Numbered from the stretch's first letter, positions 17,640 through 25,734 are shown. The stretch: 64,000 nucleotides of DNA from Thalassovita sp. (GCA_002729595.1 PBYL01000482.1:1-64000), one strand, 5' to 3'. Made by a program: numbers and translations. Notes: generated by a model not told the origin, from the sequence alone.

Positions 17640-17756
17640 TTATACTAAGTCACCAGTAATGGTGCAACGATCTGCTTCTGCTGCTACAGCAGTCATTTCG
17701 TGTCTTTCTTCTAACTCTACAATGTTTAATGCGTCTTTTAGGATTTCTTTTGACAT
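17640..17756 (-). CDS. Precursor peptide 6 (type B, 38 aa)
   Basis: The leader ends ELEERHEM; the core is TAVAAEADRCTITGDLV. Compared with type A it has E for D at the sixth core residue and a CTITGDLV tail. Start ATG at 17756, stop TAA at 17640. It is a product of the 190-bp tandem duplication and is followed by a 73-bp spacer without the nested stems. Confidence 0.9.
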   Translation of the reverse strand: MSKEILKDALNIVELEERHEMTAVAAEADRCTITGDLV

Positions 17757-17829
17757 GGTCTTCTATTTAAAAAAATGAGTAATAATTTAATGTATGTATA
17801 TGGGTGAGAATATAAGTCGAAAGCTTAGC

Positions 17830-17946
17830 TTACACTAAGTCAGCACTAATAGTGCAACGATCTGCTTCTGCTGCTACTGCAGTCATTTCGTGTCTTTCTT
17901 CTAATTCTACAATGTTTAATGCGTCTTTTAAGATTTCTTTTGACAT
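17830..17946 (-). CDS. Precursor peptide 7 (type B, 38 aa)
   Basis: It is nearly identical to precursor 6; the tail is CTISADLV rather than CTITGDLV, so variation is confined to the residues after DRC. Start ATG at 17946, stop TAA at 17830. The spacer that follows is almost the same as that after copy 6, marking recent duplication. Confidence 0.9.
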   Translation of the reverse strand: MSKEILKDALNIVELEERHEMTAVAAEADRCTISADLV

Positions 17947-17984
17947 GGTGTTAAAGTTTTAATTGTGAAAAATAATTTAAGATT

Positions 17985-18071
17985 AAGCAGTATCGAATTC
18001 ACTAAAACTGAGCTATGAGGGTGACAGATAAAGTATCTGTAAAAATTCGGTTTGGATATTCTGAACTGCTT
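17985..18071 (-). other. Structured spacer RNA 4
   Basis: The spacer between precursors 8 and 7 has outer arms AAGCAGT (17985-17991) and ACTGCTT (18065-18071). It has the strongest inner hairpin of the set, ACAGATA (18024-18030) with TATCTGT (18034-18040), 7 bp around a 3-nt loop. Confidence 0.55.
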
Positions 18072-18106
18072 TAGGTGGTAAATCAAGTTTGGGCGAATCT
18101 TCTAGA

Positions 18107-18217
18107 TTAAGCTTCTTTGTAGATGCAACGGTCGCCATCTGCAGCAACTGCTGTCATTTCGTGTCTTTCTTCTAATTCTACAATGTTCAATGCGTCTTTA
18201 AGTACTTCTTTTGACAT
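18107..18217 (-). CDS. Precursor peptide 8 (type A, 36 aa)
   Basis: The leader begins MSKEVLKDAL. The core TAVAADGDRCIYKEA has Gly for Ala directly before the invariant DRC. Start ATG at 18217, stop TAA at 18107. It is followed by a long structured spacer and preceded by the short 55-bp spacer after precursor 9. Confidence 0.9.
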   Translation of the reverse strand: MSKEVLKDALNIVELEERHEMTAVAADGDRCIYKEA

Positions 18218-18272
18218 GATTCTAAAATTTATGATTTTGAAATTGATTGATTCTATTTGATGATTGCGAAGA

Positions 18273-18410
18273 TTAGATATCTACTTTGCCTGAACCAGTA
18301 TCTTTGCAGCGGTCTATATCAACCGATGCTGCTGTTAGTTCAAACCTGCTTTCAAGTTCTACAATTGAAAGTGCATCTTTAAGCTCTCCACTTATTAGTT
18401 TCTTATTCAT
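18273..18410 (-). CDS. Precursor peptide 9 (divergent, 45 aa)
   Basis: This is the first precursor after the ACP gene. The start is MNKKLISGEL, then KDALSIVELESRFEL and core TAASVDIDRCKDTGSGKVDI. It keeps the IVELE-R-E leader signature, the T-A at the core start and the DRC. It differs at most other positions and has a longer Thr/Ser/Gly-containing tail. It shows which residues are required by the shared enzymes. It may be the ancestral copy or yield a distinct product. Stop TAA at 18273. Confidence 0.87.
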   Translation of the reverse strand: MNKKLISGELKDALSIVELESRFELTAASVDIDRCKDTGSGKVDI

Positions 18411-18609
18411 GGTTGAAAATTTTTGATTGTTGATGTGTTTATCTTGTTATTAAATAGCCTTAAAGCGATTAAGCTAACTATTTAATTATCAGAATCTTAA
18501 ACAACAGACTTCCATTTATTTATTCAGCCCTAAATGTGTACCGAATGAGTATCTTTCTTTTAATTGCTGGCTGCTCTATAAAAGGAATTACTGCTGCTTC
18601 TTTGAGTGA

Positions 18610-18897
18610 TTATTGTACTAGTGATTCTTCAGCCAAACGGTTGTAGATCATTTCACTTAATACATTCACATTCTGGAAAGATGTTTCATTAAACTCAGAA
18701 GGAAGTATGCCGAACTCTTCAGACAAGCGAGAAGCAATTTCAAGAATAGCTAAAGAATCTTGGATGATACCTGGCTCTTCATCAGTTCCGAAAAATGGAT
18801 CTTCGTTTCCGATATCTTCTGGAGATGCGCCATCGATTTCAAGAGCTTCAATAATGCATACTTTGATTTTTTCCTGAATTTGAGATAAAGTTTCCAT
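18610..18897 (-). CDS. Acyl carrier protein
   Basis: This acidic 95-residue protein has the carrier-protein helix II motif QDSLAILEIA. S48 is the expected phosphopantetheine attachment site (DSL). The sequence is longer at the front than FabI-pathway ACPs and carries an EDPFFGTDEEPG loop before the DSL, which resembles carrier proteins of dedicated type II pathways rather than housekeeping AcpP. The pantetheinyl transferase at 23598-24251 would activate it. It lies between the active ketosynthase and the precursor array, and its cargo is presumably the chain for the peptide acyltransferase. Confidence 0.9.
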   Translation of the reverse strand: METLSQIQEKIKVCIIEALEIDGASPEDIGNEDPFFGTDEEPGIIQDSLAILEIASRLSEEFGILPSEFNETSFQNVNVLSEMIYNRLAEESLVQ

Positions 18898-18989
18898 AGT
18901 TTTTAAAAATTTTAGGGTTGTAAAAATTGATATATTTTGAAATTGTTTTTTAGAATTTTGAATAGATAAATTTTACTCTGAGACTGAAC

Positions 18990-20201
18990 TCAGCTAAAAC
19001 TTTGTATCGCAATGGCCGACATATTTCCAGCAAAACCAAAGGAGTTCGAAATCGCCGTATCGAATTTGTAATCGAGACCTTTGTCTTTTACGATTACCAA
19101 ATTGTGGTCTTCTGCTTCCAAAATCGGATCAGAAAGATTAATAGTTGGCGGAATAAATCCATCGTGCATAGCCACTGTTGTTGCAACCAGTTCCACACTG
19201 CCTGCTGCGCCTAAAGTATGCCCAGTCATAGACTTGGTAGAGCTTACAAACACCGGTCTTTTGTCTGCCAGTTTTCTTATGGCTTTAATCTCCATCGTAT
19301 CATTAGCAGCGGTAGCCGTACCATGCGCATTGATGTATTCCACTTTGCCTATATCGATCTTGCCTTGCAATAAAGCTTTTTGCATTGCTGAGTAAGCAAA
19401 ACCTCCATCAGGACAAGGAGCCGTTGCGTGATACGCTTCATTAATGGTCGAATAACCTTTTATTTCAGCATAGATCTTTGCATTTCTCTTCTTTGCAGAA
19501 CTTAGGCTTTCTAGTATTACAAATGCACCAGCATCACCTAAATTAAGACCATCTCTGTTTTTATCAAATGGCTTACATGCTCCTTTTGAGATTGCTTGTA
19601 GTGCATTAAAACCACTGTAAGTTAGTTCTGTAAATACATCTACACCACCGGCAATCATGTAATCTACTCTTCCTTTCGAGATAAAGTCGAAGCCTCTGCC
19701 TATTGAGTTCGTTCCTGCTGCGCAAGCTGTCGAGATAGTTGAAATAGGACCTCTTAGATCGTATTGCTTGGCAATGTTACCTCCGATAGTAGAAGTTGTA
19801 TGAAAGAGCAAGTTGATATCTTTAGCAGGTTCTCCGTCAATTTTGTTTTTTACCCATCTCATAAATGGATAACTCGCTCCTACTGAAGTAGCTACGGCTA
19901 CTCCCATTCTTCTATTATTTATTTTATCCATTTGCAAGCCTGCATCTTCAATGGCATCCTGTACTACTTTTTTAGATAGATCACTGAGAATCGTTGCGTC
20001 TTTTTCGTATAAATCGTCGTACAGTTCTGGTTCCAATATGCAAGCACTGTTGTTTCTGTAAACAGGCAAGCTGGTGTCAAATCTTCGAGTGGGAATTTGC
20101 TTTAATCCGGAGTTTCCATTGCGCAAATTGGTTTTAAATTCTTGCAAGTCTTTACCGATTGAGCATAGTATTCCCAGTCCAGTTATTACAACTCGTTCCA
20201 T
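18990..20201 (-). CDS. Beta-ketoacyl-ACP synthase, catalytically intact (KS-alpha type)
   Basis: I place the start at ATG 20201 (MERVVITGLG), giving 403 residues; the 26-residue extension to 20279 would overlap the reductase gene and lacks family residues. The catalytic set is complete: C160 in STACAAG, H293 in NAHGT, K323 and H328 in STKSMTGH. It is therefore a condensing FabF-like enzyme that elongates acyl-ACP with malonyl units. The operon also encodes a KS-like protein without the catalytic Cys, so the two could form an alpha/beta pair as in type II polyketide or aryl-polyene systems. It follows the FabG-like gene by 61 bp. Confidence 0.93.
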   Translation of the reverse strand: MERVVITGLGILCSIGKDLQEFKTNLRNGNSGLKQIPTRRFDTSLPVYRNNSACILEPELYDDLYEKDATILSDLSKKVVQDAIEDAGLQMDKINNRRMGVAVATSVGASYPFMRWVKNKIDGEPAKDINLLFHTTSTIGGNIAKQYDLRGPISTISTACAAGTNSIGRGFDFISKGRVDYMIAGGVDVFTELTYSGFNALQAISKGACKPFDKNRDGLNLGDAGAFVILESLSSAKKRNAKIYAEIKGYSTINEAYHATAPCPDGGFAYSAMQKALLQGKIDIGKVEYINAHGTATAANDTMEIKAIRKLADKRPVFVSSTKSMTGHTLGAAGSVELVATTVAMHDGFIPPTINLSDPILEAEDHNLVIVKDKGLDYKFDTAISNSFGFAGNMSAIAIQSFS

Positions 20202-20262
20202 AGCGTTTAATATTTGATGATTGATTATGAAATTGAATAAAGGTGTTTTACAATCATCTGCA

Positions 20263-21012
20263 TTATACGCCGATGCCACCGTCTATGGTAATCTCCTGCC
20301 CGATGATGTATTGAGGGGCTGCACTTGCTAGATAACTAACCAAATTTGCTACTTCTATAGAAGTTCCCATTCTTTTAAGCGGGCTTCTCGACATGCGCTC
20401 TTCAAAATAACCATTGTTTAGGTTTGAAGTCATATCTGTCTCGATTAAGCCAGGAGAAACACAGTTTATAATTACTCCTGAGCGAGCTACTTCTTTGGTA
20501 AGTGCTTTAGAGAATGAAACAATCGCTGCTTTTGAAGCTGAATAAGCTGATTGTCCTGGATTGCCTTTTTGGCCTGATAGGGATGTGATATTGATAATTA
20601 CTCCACGCTTCTGGCGAATCATCATCGGTAGTACATTGCGACAGGTGTTTACCACACTAGCCACATTGGTTTTTACTACCTTCCACCATTCATCGTCTGT
20701 AGTGAACATAAACGGGCGGCTATTTCCAAGAATTCCTGCATTGTTTACTACTACATCAATCTTCGGAAATTCTTTTTTGATATTTTTAAATAAGCTGGCT
20801 ACTTCTTTACTATCGCTCATATCGCACTTAAGTGCTTTTGCTGTCGGTAAATTGTGTTCTGCGATTTCATTTACGAGTGACTCAGCCATTTCTACCTTGC
20901 TTAAGTAGGTAAATATTACTCTGTAACCTTGATGAGCAAGTTCTAGTGAGATAGCTCTACCTATTCCCCGAGTGCCACCAGTTACAAGGGCTATTTTTTG
21001 ATGTGCTTCCAT
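20263..21012 (-). CDS. 3-oxoacyl-ACP reductase, FabG-like SDR
   Basis: The 249-residue classical SDR has nucleotide loop TGGTRGIGRA (11-20), NNAG (90-93), and catalytic S144 with Y157-x-x-x-K161 in SAYSASKAA. It ends in the family-typical IIGQEITIDGGIGV. It would reduce the beta-keto group made by the adjacent ketosynthase with NADPH. Its place between the TPR gene and the KS gene, and the dehydratase in the same operon, give a full reduce-and-dehydrate cycle. No enoyl reductase is present, so an unsaturated or polyene chain is the likely product. Confidence 0.93.
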   Translation of the reverse strand: MEAHQKIALVTGGTRGIGRAISLELAHQGYRVIFTYLSKVEMAESLVNEIAEHNLPTAKALKCDMSDSKEVASLFKNIKKEFPKIDVVVNNAGILGNSRPFMFTTDDEWWKVVKTNVASVVNTCRNVLPMMIRQKRGVIINITSLSGQKGNPGQSAYSASKAAIVSFSKALTKEVARSGVIINCVSPGLIETDMTSNLNNGYFEERMSRSPLKRMGTSIEVANLVSYLASAAPQYIIGQEITIDGGIGV

Positions 21013-21080
21013 AATTGCTTTTCTGATGTTAATTCAATTTGTGTATGTATCTGATTTGCTAGTGATTATTGACTTAGGAA

Positions 21081-21743
21081 TTAATCTTCTTCAACTTGAT
21101 CTTTATAGCGACCTAAAGCGTGCTCTAGTGGTGCTCTTCCCCAGTGAGGCTTGATAGTGTTTTCGTCTGCGATATTTTCTGCAAAAAGTCTGGCTGAGTT
21201 ATCGAATAATCTCTTTGCAGCTTCAGGGCCACCACCAAAATCAGCAGGTACATTGTACAAGTTTTGAGCTAAGAGATAGTAAGCTCTTGGATTGTTTTTG
21301 TCTATCGCACAAGCTTCTTTAAGGTAAGAGTTAGATTTAGATACGAATTTCATTCCACGACCCATTACATCTACTTTAATTCTACTGCTATAAGAAAGCG
21401 CTTTTAAGCATAAAATCTCTGAGTTATTCGGTGAAAGCGAATCAGCAACTTCGAGATACTTGTTTGCCTTTTGAGCAAGCACATCTATATCGTTGATGTC
21501 TTTGGTAACCATTGCTTGGTTAATCTTGCTGAAAGCTGCGTAGTAGTAAGGCAACCATTTGTCTTTTTCAGCGAGTGCAATTCTTTCAAAGTTATTTGCC
21601 ATCGTTAAGAAAGTCGCTTCTGTAACTGCCGTATCTAATATTTGAACATTCTCTAGCACAGCAGCTTCGTAAGCATTGTCTTGAGCAAGTACAACAGCAT
21701 AAGTAAATGCCAATGTTAATAGGGTGAAAATCAGTTTTTTCAT
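21081..21743 (-). CDS. Secreted TPR-like protein of unknown role
   Basis: The 220-residue protein has a signal peptide (MKKLIFTLLTLAFTYAVVLAQ). Helical repeats resembling tetratricopeptides follow, for example KANKYLEVADSLSPNNSEILCLKALS and KNNPRAYYLLAQNLYN, then ADFGGGPEAAKRLFDNSARLF. No catalytic motif is seen. It would sit in the periplasm or outer-membrane space. In the middle of the operon it may scaffold export or assembly of the lipidated product, a role otherwise missing because no transporter is encoded. That role is inference only. Confidence 0.75.
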   Translation of the reverse strand: MKKLIFTLLTLAFTYAVVLAQDNAYEAAVLENVQILDTAVTEATFLTMANNFERIALAEKDKWLPYYYAAFSKINQAMVTKDINDIDVLAQKANKYLEVADSLSPNNSEILCLKALSYSSRIKVDVMGRGMKFVSKSNSYLKEACAIDKNNPRAYYLLAQNLYNVPADFGGGPEAAKRLFDNSARLFAENIADENTIKPHWGRAPLEHALGRYKDQVEED

Positions 21744-21797
21744 GATAATAAAGTTTTAAAAGATTGAATGAATGATTTATAAAGTATTAGTGGTTGA

Positions 21798-23042
21798 TTA
21801 ATATTTCTTGAGAACCATACTGGTGGTATTACCTCCCAAATGGATGGAGTTTACAATAGCATAGTTGATTTTATCTTTTACCTCTATACTTTCTTCTGGT
21901 ATAATAATCTGCTTATTTACACCTTCCAGTACTTGATTTGGAAAGCCTGTGCCTGGTACCATTTCGTATTTTACACCCAGTGCTCCTGTAGCCAGCGAAA
22001 GTGTTGCTGATGCTCCCAGTGTTTCACCAGTTTTAGATTTAATAGTGGTATAGTAAACCTCTTCTTTTTTACACACATTTTCGATGGCTTTCGCTTCGTA
22101 GCTTTTTACCTGCCAAGGCAAGCAAGAACCGCCAACTACCAAATCCACATCGTTTTCGCTAATTCCTGTGTGTTGGATGGAATCTAACATAACAGAAGCC
22201 AAGTCGGTATGGGAGCGCTCTGTTAGCAAGTGATTTCCAATACCATCGCATCCGGTAGAATAGCCCAATACTTCTGCGTAGATAGGTGCATTTCTTTCGA
22301 GTGCGTGCTCCAGTTTTTCCATTACTACAAAGGCAGAACCTTCACCAAGAATAAGTTTTCCTTCCTCTTCAGGAGTGCCCAATTTTTCTTTGAGTGAAAC
22401 ATATTCTCCCTTTTCATTTTTAGGTGATAGTACTTTATCACTCAATACATAATTAAAAAAAGTAGAATCTCTTAGTTCATCAAAACCGCCACAGATCATA
22501 ACATCTGCTTTGTCGTCTTGCAGCAGATCGAAACCATAAGCTGCGCTGTTTTCTCCCAAAAGCATAGAGCTTGGGCCTCTTAATTTAAAAAAGCGAGTTA
22601 CATCTCCCAGAGCACAATTGGCCACTGTTTTAGTAAAGTTCAGCGGACTTACCTTATCTGCACCTCTTTCATACAGTTTAGTCAAGTAACTCTCGACCGC
22701 TGCATTAGCAGCTATATCTGTATTTAAGATCAACCCTAATCTTTCTGGTGAGAATGAAGGTAGGTCTAGCTGTGCGTCATCAATCGCCAAATGACAGCCC
22801 AGCATAGCCAATTGCGAATACCTCAGGGGAAATGGAAAACGTAAACCAGCTAAATAATTCTTTATTGAAAACTCTGTGCAAACGCCACAGTATTGTTTTT
22901 CTATTTCTTGGTATTCCCACTTTTCTCTAAGCGAGATACCAGATAAGTTTTGAGTAATTTTATCGATAAACGAAGCTTTTCCCACACCCATGCTAGACAC
23001 CGTTCCAACTCCGGTAATTACAATTCTTTGTTGATTTTCCAT
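21798..23042 (-). CDS. Ketosynthase-like protein lacking catalytic Cys (KS-beta / chain-length-factor type)
   Basis: The 414-residue protein has the overall thiolase fold of FabF (IVITGVGTVSSMGVGKASF at the start, KSKTGETLGASATLSLATGAL near the end). The active-site segment reads RGPSSMLLGENSAAYGF, placing N165 where Cys should be. The NAHGT His is replaced (VVGGSCLPWQ) and the KSMTGH His is Glu (KSKTGE). Such degenerate partners act as chain-length factors with an active KS. Together with the KS at 18990-20201 it implies a type II PKS or aryl-polyene-like chain. A structural or decarboxylating role is possible. Confidence 0.85.
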   Translation of the reverse strand: MENQQRIVITGVGTVSSMGVGKASFIDKITQNLSGISLREKWEYQEIEKQYCGVCTEFSIKNYLAGLRFPFPLRYSQLAMLGCHLAIDDAQLDLPSFSPERLGLILNTDIAANAAVESYLTKLYERGADKVSPLNFTKTVANCALGDVTRFFKLRGPSSMLLGENSAAYGFDLLQDDKADVMICGGFDELRDSTFFNYVLSDKVLSPKNEKGEYVSLKEKLGTPEEEGKLILGEGSAFVVMEKLEHALERNAPIYAEVLGYSTGCDGIGNHLLTERSHTDLASVMLDSIQHTGISENDVDLVVGGSCLPWQVKSYEAKAIENVCKKEEVYYTTIKSKTGETLGASATLSLATGALGVKYEMVPGTGFPNQVLEGVNKQIIIPEESIEVKDKINYAIVNSIHLGGNTTSMVLKKY

Positions 23043-23084
23043 GATGTTATTTTTTTGATTGTTGAATAAAACAGGCTCTTATTA

Positions 23085-23555
23085 TCAGGAGATATGAACA
23101 GTTACGCTACCTTTTGCTGCTACTTTGCCTTCGCAAATTACTTTGGCATCAAACTCAGAGAAACCCATTAGTTTGTGTTTAAACTTTACTTCTATTTCAA
23201 GTTTGCTCTCTGGCCTCACCTCTTTGTGAAAAGATACATTTTTAATTTTGATAGCTCTGCCAGAAGCTGGTTTCTGCGGAACCTGAACTTGTTCGGAATT
23301 GCCAAAGTTGAGCGCTTCTAATCTGCCGTATAAGCCGCAGGTTTGGAACATCATCTCTACCAGAATTACACCTGGCAAAAGTGGGTAGCCCGGAAAATGA
23401 CCTTGGAAAAAGATTTCATCTTTGCCAATCTCTTTATTGGCTGTGAGTGATTCACCAAACTTAAAGTCAACGATATTATCTACCAATAAAAATGGCGGGC
23501 GATGTGGCAATAGCGTTTCTGGTTTTGGGTAATCAATTTTCGTTTCGGTAATCAT
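23085..23555 (-). CDS. 3-hydroxyacyl-ACP dehydratase, FabZ-like hot-dog protein
   Basis: The 156-residue protein has LLPHRPPFLLVD (15-26), the motif FFQGHFPGYPLLPGVILVEMMFQ (split here as FFQGHFPGYPLLPG and VILVEMMFQ) with H53 and E67 as the expected catalytic pair, and the hot-dog end strand GKVAAKGSVTVHIS. It would dehydrate beta-hydroxyacyl-ACP to the trans-2-enoyl form. Without an enoyl reductase, repeated cycles would leave conjugated double bonds. It is shorter than typical DH domains of PKS and close to FabZ length. Confidence 0.92.
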   Translation of the reverse strand: MITETKIDYPKPETLLPHRPPFLLVDNIVDFKFGESLTANKEIGKDEIFFQGHFPGYPLLPGVILVEMMFQTCGLYGRLEALNFGNSEQVQVPQKPASGRAIKIKNVSFHKEVRPESKLEIEVKFKHKLMGFSEFDAKVICEGKVAAKGSVTVHIS

Positions 23556-23597
23556 GATTTTGAGTTTTAAAATGTTGATGTTTTGGGTTGATCTTTC

Positions 23598-24251
23598 TTA
23601 AAATTCTTTGACTAATTGGACTAAATCCACCTCTTTCGTTTCGATATCCACCGACTTCTGGTGAAAAGCGATACAACACACATAATCGGTATGAATATCT
23701 AGTTGATGGATGTAATAAGTATTTTGACCTTGATAGTAAATATTTTCTGGGCAGTAAATCTCTGTAAAAGCCATTCCGAGTCCGTTTCCATCTACTTTTC
23801 CTATTGCTTCTTTCTTTGCCCAAACAGTAATCTTGCTATGATTATCCATATCTTGATCTTCTAATGGATGGAGAAAAAAACTCGATGCTCTTTTACTAAT
23901 TTTTACCACATGTTGTATATCTATTCCCACTTTACACTGGGGAGCAATGGCGCAAATAATGATATCTTTTGAGTGCGAGATATTAAAATCTATCTGTAAG
24001 TTTTGAAAAAATGGTCTGCCATTTCCAGAATAATATATCTCTTGTAAAGCATCCTCATAATAGCCCATGTCTTTTAAACCATGTGATAACAGCAACTTGC
24101 CCGTGAGTGATAATGCTCTTGCTCTTTCTGCTTTATACATAGACAGACGCTTCTTTAGCACTGGAGGAAAACGCTCCATAATGCTTGTTACCAGCTCTGC
24201 AGAGGGTAACTGATCTATCTTTGTATAATATACCTGACAACTTTTGAGCAT
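23598..24251 (-). CDS. 4'-phosphopantetheinyl transferase, Sfp type
   Basis: The 217-residue protein has the PPTase motifs NISHSKD (90-96), VGID at 108-111 and W144-x-x-K147-E148-A-I-G-K152. D111 and E148 are magnesium ligands. The usual Glu after GIDI is Gln here (GIDIQ, Q113), a tolerated change in some members. It would attach phosphopantetheine to S48 of the ACP in this operon. It ends 42 bp before the FabZ-like gene. Encoding its own PPTase makes the module self-contained, as is common in transferred secondary-metabolite clusters. Confidence 0.88.
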   Translation of the reverse strand: MLKSCQVYYTKIDQLPSAELVTSIMERFPPVLKKRLSMYKAERARALSLTGKLLLSHGLKDMGYYEDALQEIYYSGNGRPFFQNLQIDFNISHSKDIIICAIAPQCKVGIDIQHVVKISKRASSFFLHPLEDQDMDNHSKITVWAKKEAIGKVDGNGLGMAFTEIYCPENIYYQGQNTYYIHQLDIHTDYVCCIAFHQKSVDIETKEVDLVQLVKEF

Positions 24252-24273
24252 AGTTAATTAGTTTATCAATTGC

Positions 24274-25698
24274 CTATTTTGCGACTTTAACAGAATTGGC
24301 TTTTAGGAACTCAATTTTCACTTTTTCCCATGCATTAAACTGGAAGTGCTCGCACAGTAACAAGTAGACTGATTCGTGCGTGAGCTTACAAGCTGGCATG
24401 GTGACTATAGAAATAATGGTTTCGCCATTTTTTACATCTACTATGGCTTTTAGCACTTTTCCGGTGCTGTAGATTGCATTGGCTATTTCTTGAAACCAGA
24501 TGCTGCGACCTTCCACTTCAATCTGGTTTTTACTTCTGCCTAACACAAAGAGTTTTCCTGTTTCAGAGAAGTAAGCCATGTCTTCTGTGAGTATATTTTG
24601 TTGTGGCTTTACATGAGGAGGCAACTCATGCATATATCCATTCATTACCGAAGGACTCTCAATTAACACTCTGCCAATTTCGTTCGATTTGGTATCATTC
24701 CCTTTGGCATCCAACACCCTCATTTTCACACCTTCTAGTGGATAACCAACTGAATCGATTTCAGGATCTGTTGGCGTTTCAACTTTGTAAGTACTCACTC
24801 TTGGTCCAGCCTCTGCAAGTCCGTATGTTTTTATAAATGGACAGCTAAAAACATTCATGGCTCTTTGTAGAGACTCTTTTTCTATGTGATTCCCACCTAC
24901 TGTAATAAACCTCAGCGAGCTAAAATCACCTGTAAAAAATCCTTTCTCCTGCATGTAATTGATCTGCCTAATCATAGGTGGCACAGTAAACAAAGAGGTT
25001 GCTTTACTAGCAGGAATCAATCTTGGAATTTGGGTAATGGCAAACCTTGCATCTGCCAAAACAATTTTACTACCTACATACAAATGGCTGAGAAACTGTG
25101 CGATCAAACCATATGAATAGTTCATGGGTAAAGCCATTATGGTAGTATCATCTGGGCGAATCCCGATCGATTTTACATTGGCTTTGATGTTAGCAATGGT
25201 GCCAACTGCACTCAGTTTTATCACCTTGCTAATGCTTGTACTTCCAGAACTAGTCACGAGCAAAGCGGTATCTTCTAAGTACTTATGAGGATTATAGTGA
25301 CCGTTTTTAAAGAGAAAGCTGATATTGAAAATAGATTCGCATTTCAGCTTTCTTTCAATCAGAGATTTGTAAAGTGCCGAACTCGTATTTTTTTCGTGAG
25401 CCAGATAGCCATAGCAGTTCAATTTTTCAAAATCGATGGCATTTTCTTGTAATTCATTTACAATAAGCGGAATGGCTTCGAGCTGTAAAAGTGCTAAGAA
25501 TATAATAGATAGTTCAATAGAATTCGGGAACGAGAGCACAATGATTTTTCCCTTATCAATTCCCTGCTTTTCTAGCTCTTTTGCATAGAGGTTTACTTTT
25601 GCCCATAGCTCGCTATAAGTAATACCTTTTCCGCTTTCGATGAGTGCAACTGAGTTACTACAATTCTCTTTGAGAATATTAATGATGGAATGATTCAT
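24274..25698 (-). CDS. AMP-dependent acyl/aryl-acid ligase
   Basis: The 474-residue adenylate-forming enzyme has the Ser/Thr/Gly-rich loop LLVTSSGSTSISKVIKL (about 154-170), ITVGGNH, KTYGLAEAGPRVSTY, and hinge LGRSKNQIEVEGRSIWF. The C-terminus ends NSVKVAK, where the catalytic Lys is expected. Enzymes of this type load a carboxylic acid on CoA or carrier protein, often the starter unit of type II or aryl-polyene chains. The substrate pocket cannot be read reliably by eye. It is preceded by the acyltransferase and followed by the PPTase in the same operon. Confidence 0.88.
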   Translation of the reverse strand: MNHSIINILKENCSNSVALIESGKGITYSELWAKVNLYAKELEKQGIDKGKIIVLSFPNSIELSIIFLALLQLEAIPLIVNELQENAIDFEKLNCYGYLAHEKNTSSALYKSLIERKLKCESIFNISFLFKNGHYNPHKYLEDTALLVTSSGSTSISKVIKLSAVGTIANIKANVKSIGIRPDDTTIMALPMNYSYGLIAQFLSHLYVGSKIVLADARFAITQIPRLIPASKATSLFTVPPMIRQINYMQEKGFFTGDFSSLRFITVGGNHIEKESLQRAMNVFSCPFIKTYGLAEAGPRVSTYKVETPTDPEIDSVGYPLEGVKMRVLDAKGNDTKSNEIGRVLIESPSVMNGYMHELPPHVKPQQNILTEDMAYFSETGKLFVLGRSKNQIEVEGRSIWFQEIANAIYSTGKVLKAIVDVKNGETIISIVTMPACKLTHESVYLLLCEHFQFNAWEKVKIEFLKANSVKVAK

Positions 25699-25734
25699 AT
25701 TTTTATCATAGCAAAGGTTTAGAAAATTTGGGTT

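Larger units (their letters stand above)
17567..17946 (-). repeat. Tandem 190-bp units carrying precursors 6 and 7
   Basis: The starts of precursors 5, 6 and 7 lie at 17566, 17756 and 17946, a period of exactly 190 bp twice. The spacers 17567-17639 and 17757-17829 are nearly identical, including the shared text ATGAGTAATAATTTAATG and GAATATAAGTCGAAAGC. A diverged third relative occupies 17112-17180. This indicates recent tandem duplication of gene plus spacer. Confidence 0.85.

Noticed and set aside
16463-18410. Regularly repeated blocks suggesting a CRISPR array
   Set aside because: The repeats are complete open reading frames of 36-45 codons with starts, stops and synonymous differences; spacers are similar to each other and no cas gene is near.
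16463-18410. Nine precursors as ordinary lanthipeptides of the nearby LanB
   Set aside because: Several copies have only one Thr and one Cys in the core, the leader lacks the basic lanthipeptide motif, and LanB is outside the operon with a better matching precursor at 33201. Kept only as an open possibility.
20202-20279. 26-residue N-terminal extension of the ketosynthase
   Set aside because: It overlaps the FabG-like gene and the family start MERVVITGLG lies at 20201.
23533-23823. 96-residue ORF inside the phosphopantetheinyl transferase gene
   Set aside because: It is a frame-shadow of a clearly coding region with Arg/Ser-rich nonsense composition.
18990-25698. A canonical aryl-polyene or flexirubin cluster
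   Set aside because: No ammonia lyase, no DarA/DarB-type resorcinol enzymes, no MMPL exporter or LolA-like genes, and only one ACP; the presence of peptide genes does not fit.
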